Assembly (NCBI RefSeq): GCF_008705135.1
Contig: NZ_CP023694.1
Span: forward strand, 8,097,001-8,161,000
Reading direction: 5' to 3'
DNA: 64,000 nt
Source: Streptomyces coeruleorubidus
GTDB lineage: Bacteria > Actinomycetota > Actinomycetes > Streptomycetales > Streptomycetaceae
The notes beneath the pieces were generated by a model, which was not told where the DNA came from, searched no databases, and was given only the letters and a program-made list of their open reading frames with translations. Shown here in pieces: positions 24,924 through 34,413 of this stretch; positions within the stretch are counted from its first letter, which is position 1, and the number at the start of each line of letters is the position of its first letter. A program made the translations under genes and the position numbers.

Positions 24924-25177
24924 AGGGCGCTTCTCCTCCTCGCGTCGTTTCTCGTGGTCCGGAGCAGTGCGTCGCGCTCTTCCTCGCAGGTCCCGCCCCA
25001 CACGCCCGAGGCCTGGCCACTGCTCAGCGCGAAGCTCAGGCACTGGTCGGTCACCGGGCAGCGCGCACAGATCCGCTTCGCGGCCGTGACGTCCCGCAGG
25101 GCCGGACCCGTCGTGCCCACGGGGAAGAACAACTCGGGGTCCTCGTCCACACAGGCGGCGCTCCGCAACCACTCCAT
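24920..25177 (-). CDS. WhiB-like iron-sulphur transcription factor
   Basis: 85 residues from the ATG at 25177 (MEWLRSAAC); an upstream in-frame start at 25210 would add 11 residues. Four cluster cysteines: Cys9, Cys37, Cys40 and Cys46 (C-x27-C-x2-C-x5-C), followed by the turn GVWGG and a basic tail RNDARRR for DNA or sigma-factor contact. Wbl proteins carry a [4Fe-4S] cluster sensitive to oxygen and nitric oxide and act with the primary sigma factor. Translationally coupled to dps, so it is the probable regulator of a redox/DNA-protection operon. Which Wbl subclass is uncertain. Confidence 0.92.
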   Translation of the reverse strand: MEWLRSAACVDEDPELFFPVGTTGPALRDVTAAKRICARCPVTDQCLSFALSSGQASGVWGGTCEEERDALLRTTRNDARRRSAL

Positions 25178-25287
25178 GCACGCGCGGGTGCCCCGGGCCC
25201 CCTGGGGCAAACCCGATGCGGAAGCACGGAGGCCGGTTGTTCCGGCCTGCGATGACGCCCTCCGAGGGCACCTCTGCCCCCGGAATC

Positions 25288-25337
25288 TTCACAGGGGCGG
25301 ACCGAGGGTCTATAGTCCGAAACTAGCAGTGCTAATT
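25288..25337 (+). promoter_or_regulatory. Thiolase promoter with overlapping operator palindrome
   Basis: A good housekeeping promoter: -35 TTCACA (25288-25293), 17 bases, -10 TATAGT (25311-25316). The near-palindrome AACTAGCAGTGCTAATT (25321-25337; core TAGCA-G-TGCTA perfect, 7 of 8 overall) sits just after the -10 across the expected transcription start. This position suits a TetR- or MarR-type repressor. Confidence 0.7.
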
Positions 25338-25359
25338 AAGCGGTGTGAGGAGTCCTCTC

Positions 25360-26547
<1,188 letters not shown>

Positions 26548-26615
26548 CCACCTCGTGCCACCAGGCGAGACGGCACTGCCGACCCCGGTTCGTTGCACAT
26601 AGCATCAGTGCTCGC

Positions 26616-27389
26616 ATGAACACCACGACGCTCTGGCACATCACCGGCTGGGAGTTCGCCGCGCTCGCCTTCGCGGCCCTGCTCGTCGGCTTCTCGAAGA
26701 CCGCCGTGAGCGGGGCCAACACGGTCAGCCTCGCCATCTTCGCCGCGGTGCTGCCCGCCCGCGCCTCCACCGGCGTGCTGCTGCCGGTCCTGATCGCCGG
26801 GGACCTGCTCGCCGTCGCCACCTACCGGCGGCACGCCCACTGGCCCACGCTGTGGCGGCTGTTCCCGGCGGTCGCCGCGGGCGTCGTCGTCGGCACGGTG
26901 TTCCTGGTGTGGGCGGACGACGCGATCGTGCGGACCTCGATCGGCGCGATCCTGCTGCTGATGGCCGCGGTGACGGTCTGGCGCAGGCGTACGGCGGACG
27001 CCGAGCAGGAGCCGGAGTCGGTCACGACCCGGACGGGCCGTATCAAGGCCCGCTCCTACGGCGTCCTCGGCGGCTTCACCACCATGGTCGCCAACGCGGG
27101 CGGCCCGGTGATGTCGATGTACCTGCTGTCCGCCGGCTTCCGCAAGCTCGGCTTCCTCGGCACGTCGGCCTTCTTCTTCCTGATCGTCAACGTCTCCAAG
27201 CTGCCCTTCAGCGCCGGCCTCGGCCTGATCGACGGCCGCTCCCTGCTGCTCGACCTGGCACTCGTGGCGTTCGTCGTGCCCGGCGCGCTCCTCGGCAAGT
27301 GGGCGGTCGACAAGATCAACCAGCGGCTGTTCGAACAGCTGGTCATCGAGGCGACGGTCGTGGGCGGATTGCAGCTACTCCTGCGCTGA
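26616..27389 (+). CDS. TSUP/TauE-SafE family permease
   Basis: 257 residues, about eight transmembrane segments in two repeats: FAALLVGFSKTAVSGANTVSLAIFAAVLP opens the first repeat and YGVLGGFTTMVANAGGPVMSMYLLSAG the second. Both carry the family signature around GFSKTA and GGFTTM...GGP. TauE/SafE proteins export sulphite, sulphoacetate or related organosulphur anions. The substrate here is unknown. The gene ends 15 bases inside the convergent HAD hydrolase gene. Start ATG 26616; no strong ribosome binding site. Confidence 0.88.
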   Translation: MNTTTLWHITGWEFAALAFAALLVGFSKTAVSGANTVSLAIFAAVLPARASTGVLLPVLIAGDLLAVATYRRHAHWPTLWRLFPAVAAGVVVGTVFLVWADDAIVRTSIGAILLLMAAVTVWRRRTADAEQEPESVTTRTGRIKARSYGVLGGFTTMVANAGGPVMSMYLLSAGFRKLGFLGTSAFFFLIVNVSKLPFSAGLGLIDGRSLLLDLALVAFVVPGALLGKWAVDKINQRLFEQLVIEATVVGGLQLLLR

Positions 27390-28175
27390 GCCCCACAGCA
27401 GAGCCGAAAGGTCCGCGAAGGAGTCGATCACGTGGTCGGGCGTGCCGTCGGCGGCCCGGAGCGCCTCCGGCTGGAACTTGCCGGTCCGGACGAGGACCCC
27501 GGCGATCCCGGCCCGCTGCGCCGCCAGCACGTCGGACTCGACGTCGTCGCCCACCATCACGGCCTCGCCCGCACTCGCGCCCAGCCGGGCGAGCGCCGCC
27601 TCGAAGAACGCCCGGGCCGGCTTCCCGGTGATCTCGGCCTCCACCCGGGCGGCCTGCTCCAGCCCGGCCAGGAACGCGCCGGAGTCCAGCCGCAGCCCCT
27701 CGGCCGTACGCCAGTACAGGTTGCGGTGCATGGCCACCAGCCGGGCTCCGCGCTGGAGGTGCCCGAAGGCCCGGTCCAGCGCCGCGTAGCCGAACTCCGG
27801 ACCGGCCCCGCCGACCAGCACGACATCCGGCACCGTGCCGGAGTCCGCCGGGTCGATGACGATGACACCATCGAGGTCCTCCGCGATGTCGCCGCTGTTC
27901 AGCAGGGCGCACCGGGCGCCGGGGCAGTGCTCGGCGAGGTAGGAGGCGGTGGCTGCGGGCGCGGTCAGGATGTCCTCGGCGGACACCGGGAACCCCGCGT
28001 CCGTGAGCGTCCCGGCGATCGACGCCCGGGTGCGGGACGTGGTGTTGGTGACCAGCAGCACGGCGAGCCCGGCATCCCGGATCTCCCGCAACGCCTCCAC
28101 GGCCCCGGGCAACGGCCGCCACGAGACGGTCAGCACCCCGTCGATGTCGACGAGCACGGCACGTACGGACTTCAT
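27375..28175 (-). CDS. HAD-superfamily hydrolase, subfamily IIA (NagD-like)
   Basis: 266 residues. HAD motif I VLVDIDGVLTVSW (first Asp nucleophile), motif II LLVTNTTSRTR, a large alpha/beta cap between motifs II and III, then motif III/IV GKPARAFFEAAL and VMVGDDVESDVLAAQRAGI. Typical of NagD/p-nitrophenylphosphatase-like phosphatases acting on sugar phosphates or nucleotides. The substrate cannot be deduced. It overlaps the 3' end of the TSUP gene on the other strand by 15 bases. Confidence 0.9.
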   Translation of the reverse strand: MKSVRAVLVDIDGVLTVSWRPLPGAVEALREIRDAGLAVLLVTNTTSRTRASIAGTLTDAGFPVSAEDILTAPAATASYLAEHCPGARCALLNSGDIAEDLDGVIVIDPADSGTVPDVVLVGGAGPEFGYAALDRAFGHLQRGARLVAMHRNLYWRTAEGLRLDSGAFLAGLEQAARVEAEITGKPARAFFEAALARLGASAGEAVMVGDDVESDVLAAQRAGIAGVLVRTGKFQPEALRAADGTPDHVIDSFADLSALLWGSAQE

Positions 28176-28226
28176 GCCTGGACGATAACCACGGTGGGGC
28201 GTGTCCGCCGGTCGGTGCCCGGGGCA

Positions 28227-28241
28227 GGGCGGCAGCCGCCC
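28227..28241 (-). terminator. Small hairpin after the DHA2 transporter gene
   Basis: GGGCGG-CAG-CCGCCC immediately downstream of the transporter stop on the minus strand. Six GC pairs, no U-run. Confidence 0.35.
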
Positions 28242-28242
28242 G

Positions 28243-30318
28243 TCACACCGTGCTGGTCGCCAGGACCTTCGCCGGCCTGGCCGGCAGACCGTGGCTCAGG
28301 TCCTCCACCAGCAGCCGTTTGGCGATCGCGTCGACCGCGACGCGCAGGTCGCTGTCCGACGGACGGCCGATGTCCTGCCCCAGCCGGTCCTCCAGCCAGG
28401 AGGCCCAGGCCCTGGTGATGACCGCGGCCTCGCGGGCACCGGCCTCCGTGTGGGACAGGAGGGAGCCGTCGCGGGTCAGGAATCCCTCGTCGACCATCCG
28501 CTCGAAGACCGGCAGCAACACCTCGGGCGGCATCCGTCGCCGCGCCGCGATGAGCCCGAGACTGGCATGACCGACCATCCGCGTGAACAGCTCGACCTGC
28601 ATCACCGCCCAGGCACCCGCCACATCGAGCCGGGTGTCCGACTCCAGGATGATCCGGCGCGCGGTGTCCAGGTCCGTACTGCCGATGATCTTCCCCACGG
28701 CGGCCTCCAGCACCCGCTGGGAGTCCGCGCCGCTCGGCGAGGCGAAACCCTCGCCCATGTCGGTCGACCCGGTCCGAGCGGTGTCGCGCAGCCGGACCTG
28801 CTTGAGGAACAGGGCGACGAGGAAGCCCAGCGCGGCCACCGGCACCGTCCACAGGAACACGGTCTGGAGGGTGTCGGCGTAGGCGTCGATGATCGGGGCG
28901 GCCGTGGCCGGCGGCAGCTCGTGCACGCCGTCCGGGCTGGTAGCCGCCCTGGCGACGGTGTCTGGCTCCACCCCGCCGGTCTGCGCCGCCCGCGCCACCC
29001 CCTCGCGGAGGTTGGGCGCCAGCGCGTTGGTGTAGATCGTGCCGAAGACGGCCGTGCCGAACGAACTGCCCAGCGTGCGGAAGAAGGTCACACCGGAGGT
29101 CGCCGTGCCCAGGTCGGCGTAGTCGACGGTGTTCTGCACCGCGATCGTCAGCACCTGCATGCACAGGCCGATGCCGGTGCCCATGACGAACATGTACAGC
29201 GACTCCAGCCACGAGCCGGTGTCCGGCCCCATGAGGGACATCAGGAACAGACCGGCGCCCATCACCAGCGTGCCGACGATCGGGAAGATCCGGTACCGCC
29301 CGGTCCTGCTGACGACGCCGCCGCTGAAGACCGACGCGATGAGCAGCCCGCCCACCATCGGCAGCGTCCGCACGCCGGACACCGTGGCCGAGTCACCGTC
29401 GACGTACTGGAGATACGTCGGCAGATACGTCAGCGCGCCGAGCATCGCGAAGCCGACGATGAAGCTCAGCACCGAGCAGACGGTGAACACCGGGTTGGCG
29501 AACAGCCGCATGGGCAGCATCGGCTCGCGCGCCCGGGTCTCCACCCAGCAGAACAGGCCGAGCGCGATCACACCGCCCACGAACAGCGCGATGATCACCC
29601 CCGAACCCCACGCGTACTCGTTGCCGCCCCAACTCGTCGCCAGGATCAGCGCGCTGGCGCCGGCCGCGACGAGCGCGATGCCCAGATAGTCGATGACCGG
29701 CCGGGACACCGACTTCACGACCGGGATGGTGCGGGCGGCCGCCGCGACGACCACGATCGCGATGGGCACGTTGACGTAGAACGCCCACCGCCACGTCAGA
29801 TGGTCGGTGAAGAGCCCGCCGAGCAGCGGCCCGATGACGGTGGCCACACCGAACACCGCGCCGATCGCGCCCTGGTACTTGCCGCGCTCGCGCAGCGGAA
29901 TGACGTCGGCGATCAACGCCATCGACGTGACCATCAGCCCGCCGGCGCCGATGCCCTGCATCGCCCGCCAGGCGATCAACATGGACATGTTGGTGGCCAG
30001 ACCGCACAGGAACGAGCCCGTGATGAACACGATCGCCGAGACCTGGAAGACCACCTTGCGGCCGAACAGATCGCCGAACTTGCCGGCCAGCACGGTCGCG
30101 ACGGTCTCCGCGAGCAGGTACGAGGTGACCACCCACGACATGTGGTCCGCCCCGCCCAGGTCCGAGACGATGGTCGGCAGAGCGGTGCCGACGATGGTCT
30201 GGTCGAGGGCCGCGAGCAGCATCCCCAGCATGATCGTCACGAAGACGACGTTGCGGCGACGGGTGTCCAGCACCGGGGGCTGGGAGGCGGGCAGTGCGGT
30301 TTCCTCCACGACGGTCAC
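28243..30318 (-). CDS. DHA2-family MFS drug exporter with C-terminal helical/winged-helix-like domain
   Basis: 691 residues from a GTG at 30318 with GAGGGTGAC upstream. The first 520 or so residues form a 14-helix EmrB/QacA transporter: TIMLGMLLAALDQTIVGTALPTIVSDLGG (helix 1, DHA2 signature), AGKFGDLFGRKVV (loop 2-3 motif A) and WRWAFYVNVPIAIV (DHA2 motif). A further 165 residues follow with no membrane helix: DTARRIILESDTRLDVAGAWAVMQVELF, LLPVFERMVDEGFLTRDGSLLSHTEAGAREAAVI, resembling a MarR-type winged helix. It would expel hydrophobic drugs by proton exchange. The role of the extra domain is unknown. Confidence 0.9.
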   Translation of the reverse strand: MTVVEETALPASQPPVLDTRRRNVVFVTIMLGMLLAALDQTIVGTALPTIVSDLGGADHMSWVVTSYLLAETVATVLAGKFGDLFGRKVVFQVSAIVFITGSFLCGLATNMSMLIAWRAMQGIGAGGLMVTSMALIADVIPLRERGKYQGAIGAVFGVATVIGPLLGGLFTDHLTWRWAFYVNVPIAIVVVAAAARTIPVVKSVSRPVIDYLGIALVAAGASALILATSWGGNEYAWGSGVIIALFVGGVIALGLFCWVETRAREPMLPMRLFANPVFTVCSVLSFIVGFAMLGALTYLPTYLQYVDGDSATVSGVRTLPMVGGLLIASVFSGGVVSRTGRYRIFPIVGTLVMGAGLFLMSLMGPDTGSWLESLYMFVMGTGIGLCMQVLTIAVQNTVDYADLGTATSGVTFFRTLGSSFGTAVFGTIYTNALAPNLREGVARAAQTGGVEPDTVARAATSPDGVHELPPATAAPIIDAYADTLQTVFLWTVPVAALGFLVALFLKQVRLRDTARTGSTDMGEGFASPSGADSQRVLEAAVGKIIGSTDLDTARRIILESDTRLDVAGAWAVMQVELFTRMVGHASLGLIAARRRMPPEVLLPVFERMVDEGFLTRDGSLLSHTEAGAREAAVITRAWASWLEDRLGQDIGRPSDSDLRVAVDAIAKRLLVEDLSHGLPARPAKVLATSTV

Positions 30319-30416
30319 GACGTCACCCTCACACCAGTGGACTACGTGCGCATGCCAGAACGCCGCACGGGTGCCCGGTGATGTGCGCGCCAGTCGTGTC
30401 AGTCGTGGGGGTGCTT

Positions 30417-30959
30417 TCAGCGCCCGGCGTCCGCACCCCGCAACCGGGGCGCCCGCGCCCCCGCGTCCACCGGCCGGCCCTCCCGCTCCACGTCCTCGGC
30501 CAGCTCCCGTGCCCAGGCGGCGACGCCTGCGACGTCGATCCCGTGTGGCGTCGCCTCCCCGGAGCCGGACGCCCACGCCTCGGCCGCGCCCGCACCGCGC
30601 CGCAGCAGGCGCACTCCGCCCGTGAGGTTGCCGCGGGCGGTGTGCGTCAGGCCCACGGCGAGCTGGGCGAGCCCGCGCCACAGTTCCCGCTCCGTGTCGG
30701 GGCCCGACTTCCAGGCGTCCTCGAAGACCTCGTGCGCGTGGAACGGCTTCCCCTCGTCCAGCAGCCGCTGCGCCTCGGCGACGGTCTCCCCCGGGGTGCG
30801 GACGACGCCCTCGGGCTGCCGCGGCACCCCCGGCGCGTCGTACGGCAGGGGCCGGCCGAGACCGTCCCGCGGCCGGGCGTTGCGCGCCCGCCCCTCGCTG
30901 TCGCGGTCGCGTGCGCCGGCCGGCCGTCCCGTGCTTTCCTCACTGCCTGTGCTGCCCAT
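30417..30959 (-). CDS. DUF309 domain protein
   Basis: 180 residues. The N-terminal 50 or so residues are charged and low-complexity; the DUF309 helical domain (about 55-130) has EAQRLLDEGKPFHAHEVFEDAWKSGPDTERELWRGLAQLAVGLTHTARGN, with the conserved FHAHEVFE and WRGLAQLAVG motifs. DUF309 proteins are of unknown function; the HxxE pattern could bind a metal. The gene lies 98 bases upstream of the exporter in the same direction. Confidence 0.85.
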   Translation of the reverse strand: MGSTGSEESTGRPAGARDRDSEGRARNARPRDGLGRPLPYDAPGVPRQPEGVVRTPGETVAEAQRLLDEGKPFHAHEVFEDAWKSGPDTERELWRGLAQLAVGLTHTARGNLTGGVRLLRRGAGAAEAWASGSGEATPHGIDVAGVAAWARELAEDVEREGRPVDAGARAPRLRGADAGR

Positions 30960-31009
30960 ACGCCGATTGTCCCGCCCGGGCCGTTTTCGGCGCGGCCAGG
31001 GGTGTGCGG

Positions 31010-31042
31010 TAAAGTGCTGTTCGCGCGATCACGCGGTTCACC
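31010..31042 (+). promoter_or_regulatory. Promoter/leader of tRNA-Pro copy 2, shared with copy 3
   Basis: The -10 TAAAGT (31010-31015) is followed 11 bases later by GATCACGCGGTTCACC (31027-31042), and the tRNA begins 15 bases after that. Copy 3 has the same element with identical spacings. Confidence 0.55.
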
Positions 31043-31057
31043 GCGGTGTGCGCGCAC

Positions 31058-31131
<74 letters not shown>

Positions 31132-31139
31132 CGGTGCGG

Positions 31140-31175
31140 AAGGCCTCCGCAGGCGATTGCCTGCGGAGGCCTTTT
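31140..31175 (+). terminator. Intrinsic terminator after tRNA-Pro copy 2
   Basis: A perfect 15-base stem (31140-31154 with 31159-31173), GATT loop, ending in TTTT. The clearest canonical intrinsic terminator in the window. Confidence 0.9.
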
Positions 31176-31199
31176 CCTATGGGCCGGGGGAGAAGGCGA

Positions 31200-32390
31200 T
31201 CAAGGCATCCGGTGTCCGTAGAGCCAGTCCAGCCGGCGGTGGTACATGCGGGGAGCAAGTTTCCCCAGGAACCACAGGGGCAGGTGGGCGAAGGTGCTTC
31301 CCTGGTGGAACCGCTGCCCGTTCTGGCGTGATCCGGCCTGGACGCGTGCGGTACGCGGTCGCCGCGTGGCGGAGTAGGAGAGCAGCGCCCGGGGCACGTC
31401 GTCGGTGCCTTCGAGCCGGTGGGCGAGCACCTGTGCGTCCTCGATGGCCATGGTGGCACCCTGGGCCAGGTACGGCAGCATGGGATGGCACGCGTCACCG
31501 AGGAGCGCGACGCGTCCGTCGGTCCAGGTCTCGAGGGGCTCGCGGTCGAACAACGCCCAGCGGTAGTGGGCGTCCGCCTCCCGGAGGGTGGTGGTGACCG
31601 TGGGGTGCCAGCCCCCGAAATCCGCCAGCGCGTCCTGCCGTGTGCCGCGCTCGGTCCAGGACTCTCCCCGCCACTCGTCGCGCTCCACGACCGCCACGAG
31701 ATTGGCCAGTGCCCCGCCCCGGAGCCGGTAGGTGATCGCGTGACGCCGGTCACCAACCCAGAGGCACGCGGTGGGCGGGGGCACGTCACGCCCCAGACGC
31801 TCGACCGGGACCGTGACCCGCCAGGCGACATGGCCGGTGAACCGGGGCTCGCCCGCCCCCAGCATCTGACTGCGGATCACCGAGTGGATGCCGTCGGCAC
31901 CGACGAGCAGGCTGCCGCTGACGCGCCTGCCCGAGTCGAGCAGTGCCGTGACCTCCTCGGGGCTCTGCTCGTAGCTCTTCACCGCCGACCCGGTGTGGAG
32001 CGTGATGTCCAGGCCACTGCCGACCGTCCCGGTGAGGAGGGCGTCGATCAGGTCCGCACGGTGGACGTGCAGATAGGGGGTGCCCCACCGCCGTACGGCG
32101 GTCTCGGCGAGTTCGATGCGGAACACCTGCCGACCGGAACGGCCGAGCCGCATCTCGACGGCCTCGGGACGGAACGTCGTGGGCAGCAGCCCCTCCAGCA
32201 CACCGAGGGAGCTCAGCACGCGCACCCCGTTGGGGCTGAGCTGGATGCCCGCGCCGATCTCCCCGATGGCCGCCGCCCGCTCCAGCACGGTCACGCGCCA
32301 CCCGGCACGGCCGAGGGCGAGCGCGGTGGCCAGTCCGCCGATACCGGCGCCGACGACGAGTGCGTGTCTGTTGTTCCGGCCGGTTTGCAT
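31200..32390 (-). CDS. FAD-dependent monooxygenase (salicylate hydroxylase-like)
   Basis: 396 residues. The ATG at 32390 has GGGAGGA just upstream; a longer frame to 32528 has no start signal. Group A flavoprotein hydroxylase: GxGxxG in VVGAGIGGLATALALGRAGWRVTVLE, the DG motif LLVGADGIHSVIR, and the GD motif GRVALLGDACHPMLPYLAQGATMAIEDA. It would hydroxylate an aromatic substrate with NAD(P)H and O2. The 6-hydroxynicotinate/salicylate 1-hydroxylase subgroup is the closest. No aromatic catabolism genes adjoin it, so the substrate is open. Confidence 0.9.
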   Translation of the reverse strand: MQTGRNNRHALVVGAGIGGLATALALGRAGWRVTVLERAAAIGEIGAGIQLSPNGVRVLSSLGVLEGLLPTTFRPEAVEMRLGRSGRQVFRIELAETAVRRWGTPYLHVHRADLIDALLTGTVGSGLDITLHTGSAVKSYEQSPEEVTALLDSGRRVSGSLLVGADGIHSVIRSQMLGAGEPRFTGHVAWRVTVPVERLGRDVPPPTACLWVGDRRHAITYRLRGGALANLVAVVERDEWRGESWTERGTRQDALADFGGWHPTVTTTLREADAHYRWALFDREPLETWTDGRVALLGDACHPMLPYLAQGATMAIEDAQVLAHRLEGTDDVPRALLSYSATRRPRTARVQAGSRQNGQRFHQGSTFAHLPLWFLGKLAPRMYHRRLDWLYGHRMP

Positions 32391-32582
32391 GGGTCCTCCC
32401 CCGTGAGGCGAATCGGAGCGCCGTGGCCCACAGGCCTGCCCGCAGAGGCCGCGACACCGGCCTCCCACTGTCTCCCGGCTCACCGGGCGACGGGCAGTCG
32501 CAGACGCGTCACCTCCCGTGTCCGACACCCGTGCCGATCCGGAACGTGCGGCACCGGGCGGTCCCGGATGGTAGAAGCGGGC

Positions 32583-32627
32583 ATGACCACTTCGCTCTTC
32601 TCCTCCCGCCCGGCCGGTGCCCGATGA
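32583..32627 (+). CDS. 14-codon upstream ORF overlapping the nudK start
   Basis: An ATG at 32583 encodes MTTSLFSSRPAGAR, then TGA at 32625-32627 overlapping the nudK ATG (ATGA). A -10-like TAGAAG (32572-32577) lies six bases before it, which would make the transcript leaderless. nudK itself has no Shine-Dalgarno sequence, so it may rely on translation of this leader. Prediction from sequence only. Confidence 0.45.
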   Translation: MTTSLFSSRPAGAR

Positions 32628-33286
32628 CCGCCGGCATCGACACCCCCGACCGCAGGGGCCGCACCGGACTCGACCGGACCGGCCGGGACCTGACCGGCAA
32701 CCCCCGCGTCAAGGTGCGGGACGTGAAGCTCCTGTCCAGCCACTGGTACGTCGAGCGGACCACGACCTTCGACTTCCGGCACGCCGACGGCACCTGGAGC
32801 ACCCAGGAACGCGAGACACACGACCGCGGCAACGGGGCCACCATGCTGCTGTACGACACCGAACGCGAAACCGTGCTGCTCACCCGCCAGTTCCGCTTCC
32901 CGGTGTACGTCAACGGGCACCCCGACGGCATGCTCGTGGAGACCCCGGGCGGCCTGCTCGACGACGATGACGAGCACCCGGAGATCGCGGTGCGGCGCGA
33001 GGTCGTGGAGGAGACCGGCCACACCATCGGTGAGGTCCGGCACGTCTTCGACGTCTACATGAGCCCCGGCTCGGTCACCGAGCGCGTCAGCTTCTACGCC
33101 GCCGCCTACGGCCCGTCGACCCGAACTCACGAGGGCGGCGGTCTGGACGAGGAGGGCGAGGACATCGAGATCCTGGAGCTGCCCTTCCGCAGGGCCCTGG
33201 AGATGATCCGCACCGGGGAGATCGCCGACGCGAAGACCATCATGCTGCTGCAGTGGGCGGCGCTGGAGGGACCGTTCGCCAACTGA
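32624..33286 (+). CDS. nudK: GDP-mannose pyrophosphatase-type Nudix hydrolase
   Basis: 220 residues. The Nudix box reads GLLDDDDEHPEIAVRREVVEETG. The following blocks match NudK closely: GEVRHVFDVYMSPGSVTERVSFY and EDIEILELPFRRALEMIRTGEIADAKTIMLL. It cleaves GDP-mannose or related sugar nucleotides to the sugar phosphate and NMP. The N-terminus (about 30 residues) is longer than in E. coli NudK, and the box has one extra residue before the first Glu. Divergent from the monooxygenase gene. Confidence 0.88.
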   Translation: MTAGIDTPDRRGRTGLDRTGRDLTGNPRVKVRDVKLLSSHWYVERTTTFDFRHADGTWSTQERETHDRGNGATMLLYDTERETVLLTRQFRFPVYVNGHPDGMLVETPGGLLDDDDEHPEIAVRREVVEETGHTIGEVRHVFDVYMSPGSVTERVSFYAAAYGPSTRTHEGGGLDEEGEDIEILELPFRRALEMIRTGEIADAKTIMLLQWAALEGPFAN

Positions 33287-33298
33287 CCCGTGCGAGCC

Positions 33299-33329
33299 TT
33301 GACTTGAAGTGCGCTTCAAGATGAAGACT
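33299..33329 (+). promoter_or_regulatory. MerR-type promoter for the aldo/keto reductase gene
   Basis: A perfect inverted repeat CTTGAAG-TGCG-CTTCAAG (33303-33320) lies between -35 TTGACT (33299-33304) and -10 AAGACT (33324-33329), with a 19-base spacer. This is the geometry of MerR-family activated promoters. No MerR gene is nearby. Confidence 0.75.
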
Positions 33330-33373
33330 GCCGTTCGTGCCCCGAACCCCGGGCGCGCACGGGAGGAGCAGCC

Positions 33374-34357
33374 ATGAAGTACCGCACGATCGGCACGGAT
33401 CCGCAGACCCGCCGCGAGGTGAGCGTCCTCGCGCTCGGCGCGATGCTGTTCGGTTCGGTGACGGACGAGAAGACGTCCTTCGCCGTCCTCGACCGCTACG
33501 TCGAAGCCGGCGGGAACTTCATCGACACGTCCGACAACTACGCCTTCTGGGTCGACGGCGGCCGGGGCGGCCAGAGCGAGGAACTCCTCGGCCGCTGGCG
33601 GCGCAGCCGCGGCATCGGCGACGAGATCGTCATCGCGACCAAGCTCGGCGCCCGCCCCCTGGCCCCCGGCACCAGCTACGTCGACAACGCCGAGGGTCTG
33701 TCGGCGAAGGTGATCCGCGAGTCCGCCGAACGCAGTCGCGAGCGGCTCGGCCTGGCGAAGCTGGACCTGCTGTACGCCCACATCGAGGACCACGAGGTCC
33801 CGCTCCAGGAGACCGTCGAGGGCTTCGCCGCCCTGGTCGCCGAGGGCACCGTCGGACTGCTCGGCGTGAGCAACCACGCCGCCTGGCGCGTGGAGCGGGC
33901 CCGCGCCCTCGCCGCCGCGGCCGGACTGCCCGGCTACGAGGTGCTCCAGTACGCGCACAGCCACCTGCGCCCCCGCAGCGACGTACCCGAGAGCCTGTTC
34001 CCGGACGGCAGCCTCGGCCACGCCGGCCCCGACCTGCTGAGCTACCTGCGGGCCGAGCCGGGACTGACCCTGGTCGCCTACTCGCCGCTGCTGAAGGGCG
34101 CCTACACCCGCCCGGACCGGCTGCCCGCGGACTTCGACCACCCCGGCACCCCGGCCAGGCTGGCGGCGCTGCGGGAGGTGGCCCGGGAGACCGGGGCGAC
34201 CGTCAACCAGGTCGTGCTGGCCTGGCAGATCGGCGGTGAGCTGCCGATCGTCCCGCTGGCCGGGGTCTCCTCGGTGGCCCAGCTGGAGGAGAACCTCGCC
34301 GCGGTGGACCTGGAACTGACCGCCGGGCAGCGGGCCAGGCTCGACGCGGCCCACTGA
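33374..34357 (+). CDS. Aldo/keto reductase
   Basis: 327 residues. TIM-barrel AKR: catalytic Asp/Tyr in GGNFIDTSDNYAFWVDGG, catalytic Lys in IATKLGARP, His region in LDLLYAHIEDHEVPLQETVEGFAALVAEGTVGLLGVSNHAAW, and the NADPH-binding C-terminus VVLAWQIGGELPIVPLAGVSSVAQLEENLAAVD. It resembles the AKR11/YajO-like general oxidoreductases. GGAGGAG precedes the ATG. The MerR-type promoter suggests induction by a thiol-reactive or electrophilic aldehyde, which is inference. Confidence 0.92.
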   Translation: MKYRTIGTDPQTRREVSVLALGAMLFGSVTDEKTSFAVLDRYVEAGGNFIDTSDNYAFWVDGGRGGQSEELLGRWRRSRGIGDEIVIATKLGARPLAPGTSYVDNAEGLSAKVIRESAERSRERLGLAKLDLLYAHIEDHEVPLQETVEGFAALVAEGTVGLLGVSNHAAWRVERARALAAAAGLPGYEVLQYAHSHLRPRSDVPESLFPDGSLGHAGPDLLSYLRAEPGLTLVAYSPLLKGAYTRPDRLPADFDHPGTPARLAALREVARETGATVNQVVLAWQIGGELPIVPLAGVSSVAQLEENLAAVDLELTAGQRARLDAAH

Positions 34358-34413
34358 GCTCGTGGGACCGTGGAGGGAACCGGACACCCGGACCTCCGGA
34401 AGGAGCACCGGCC

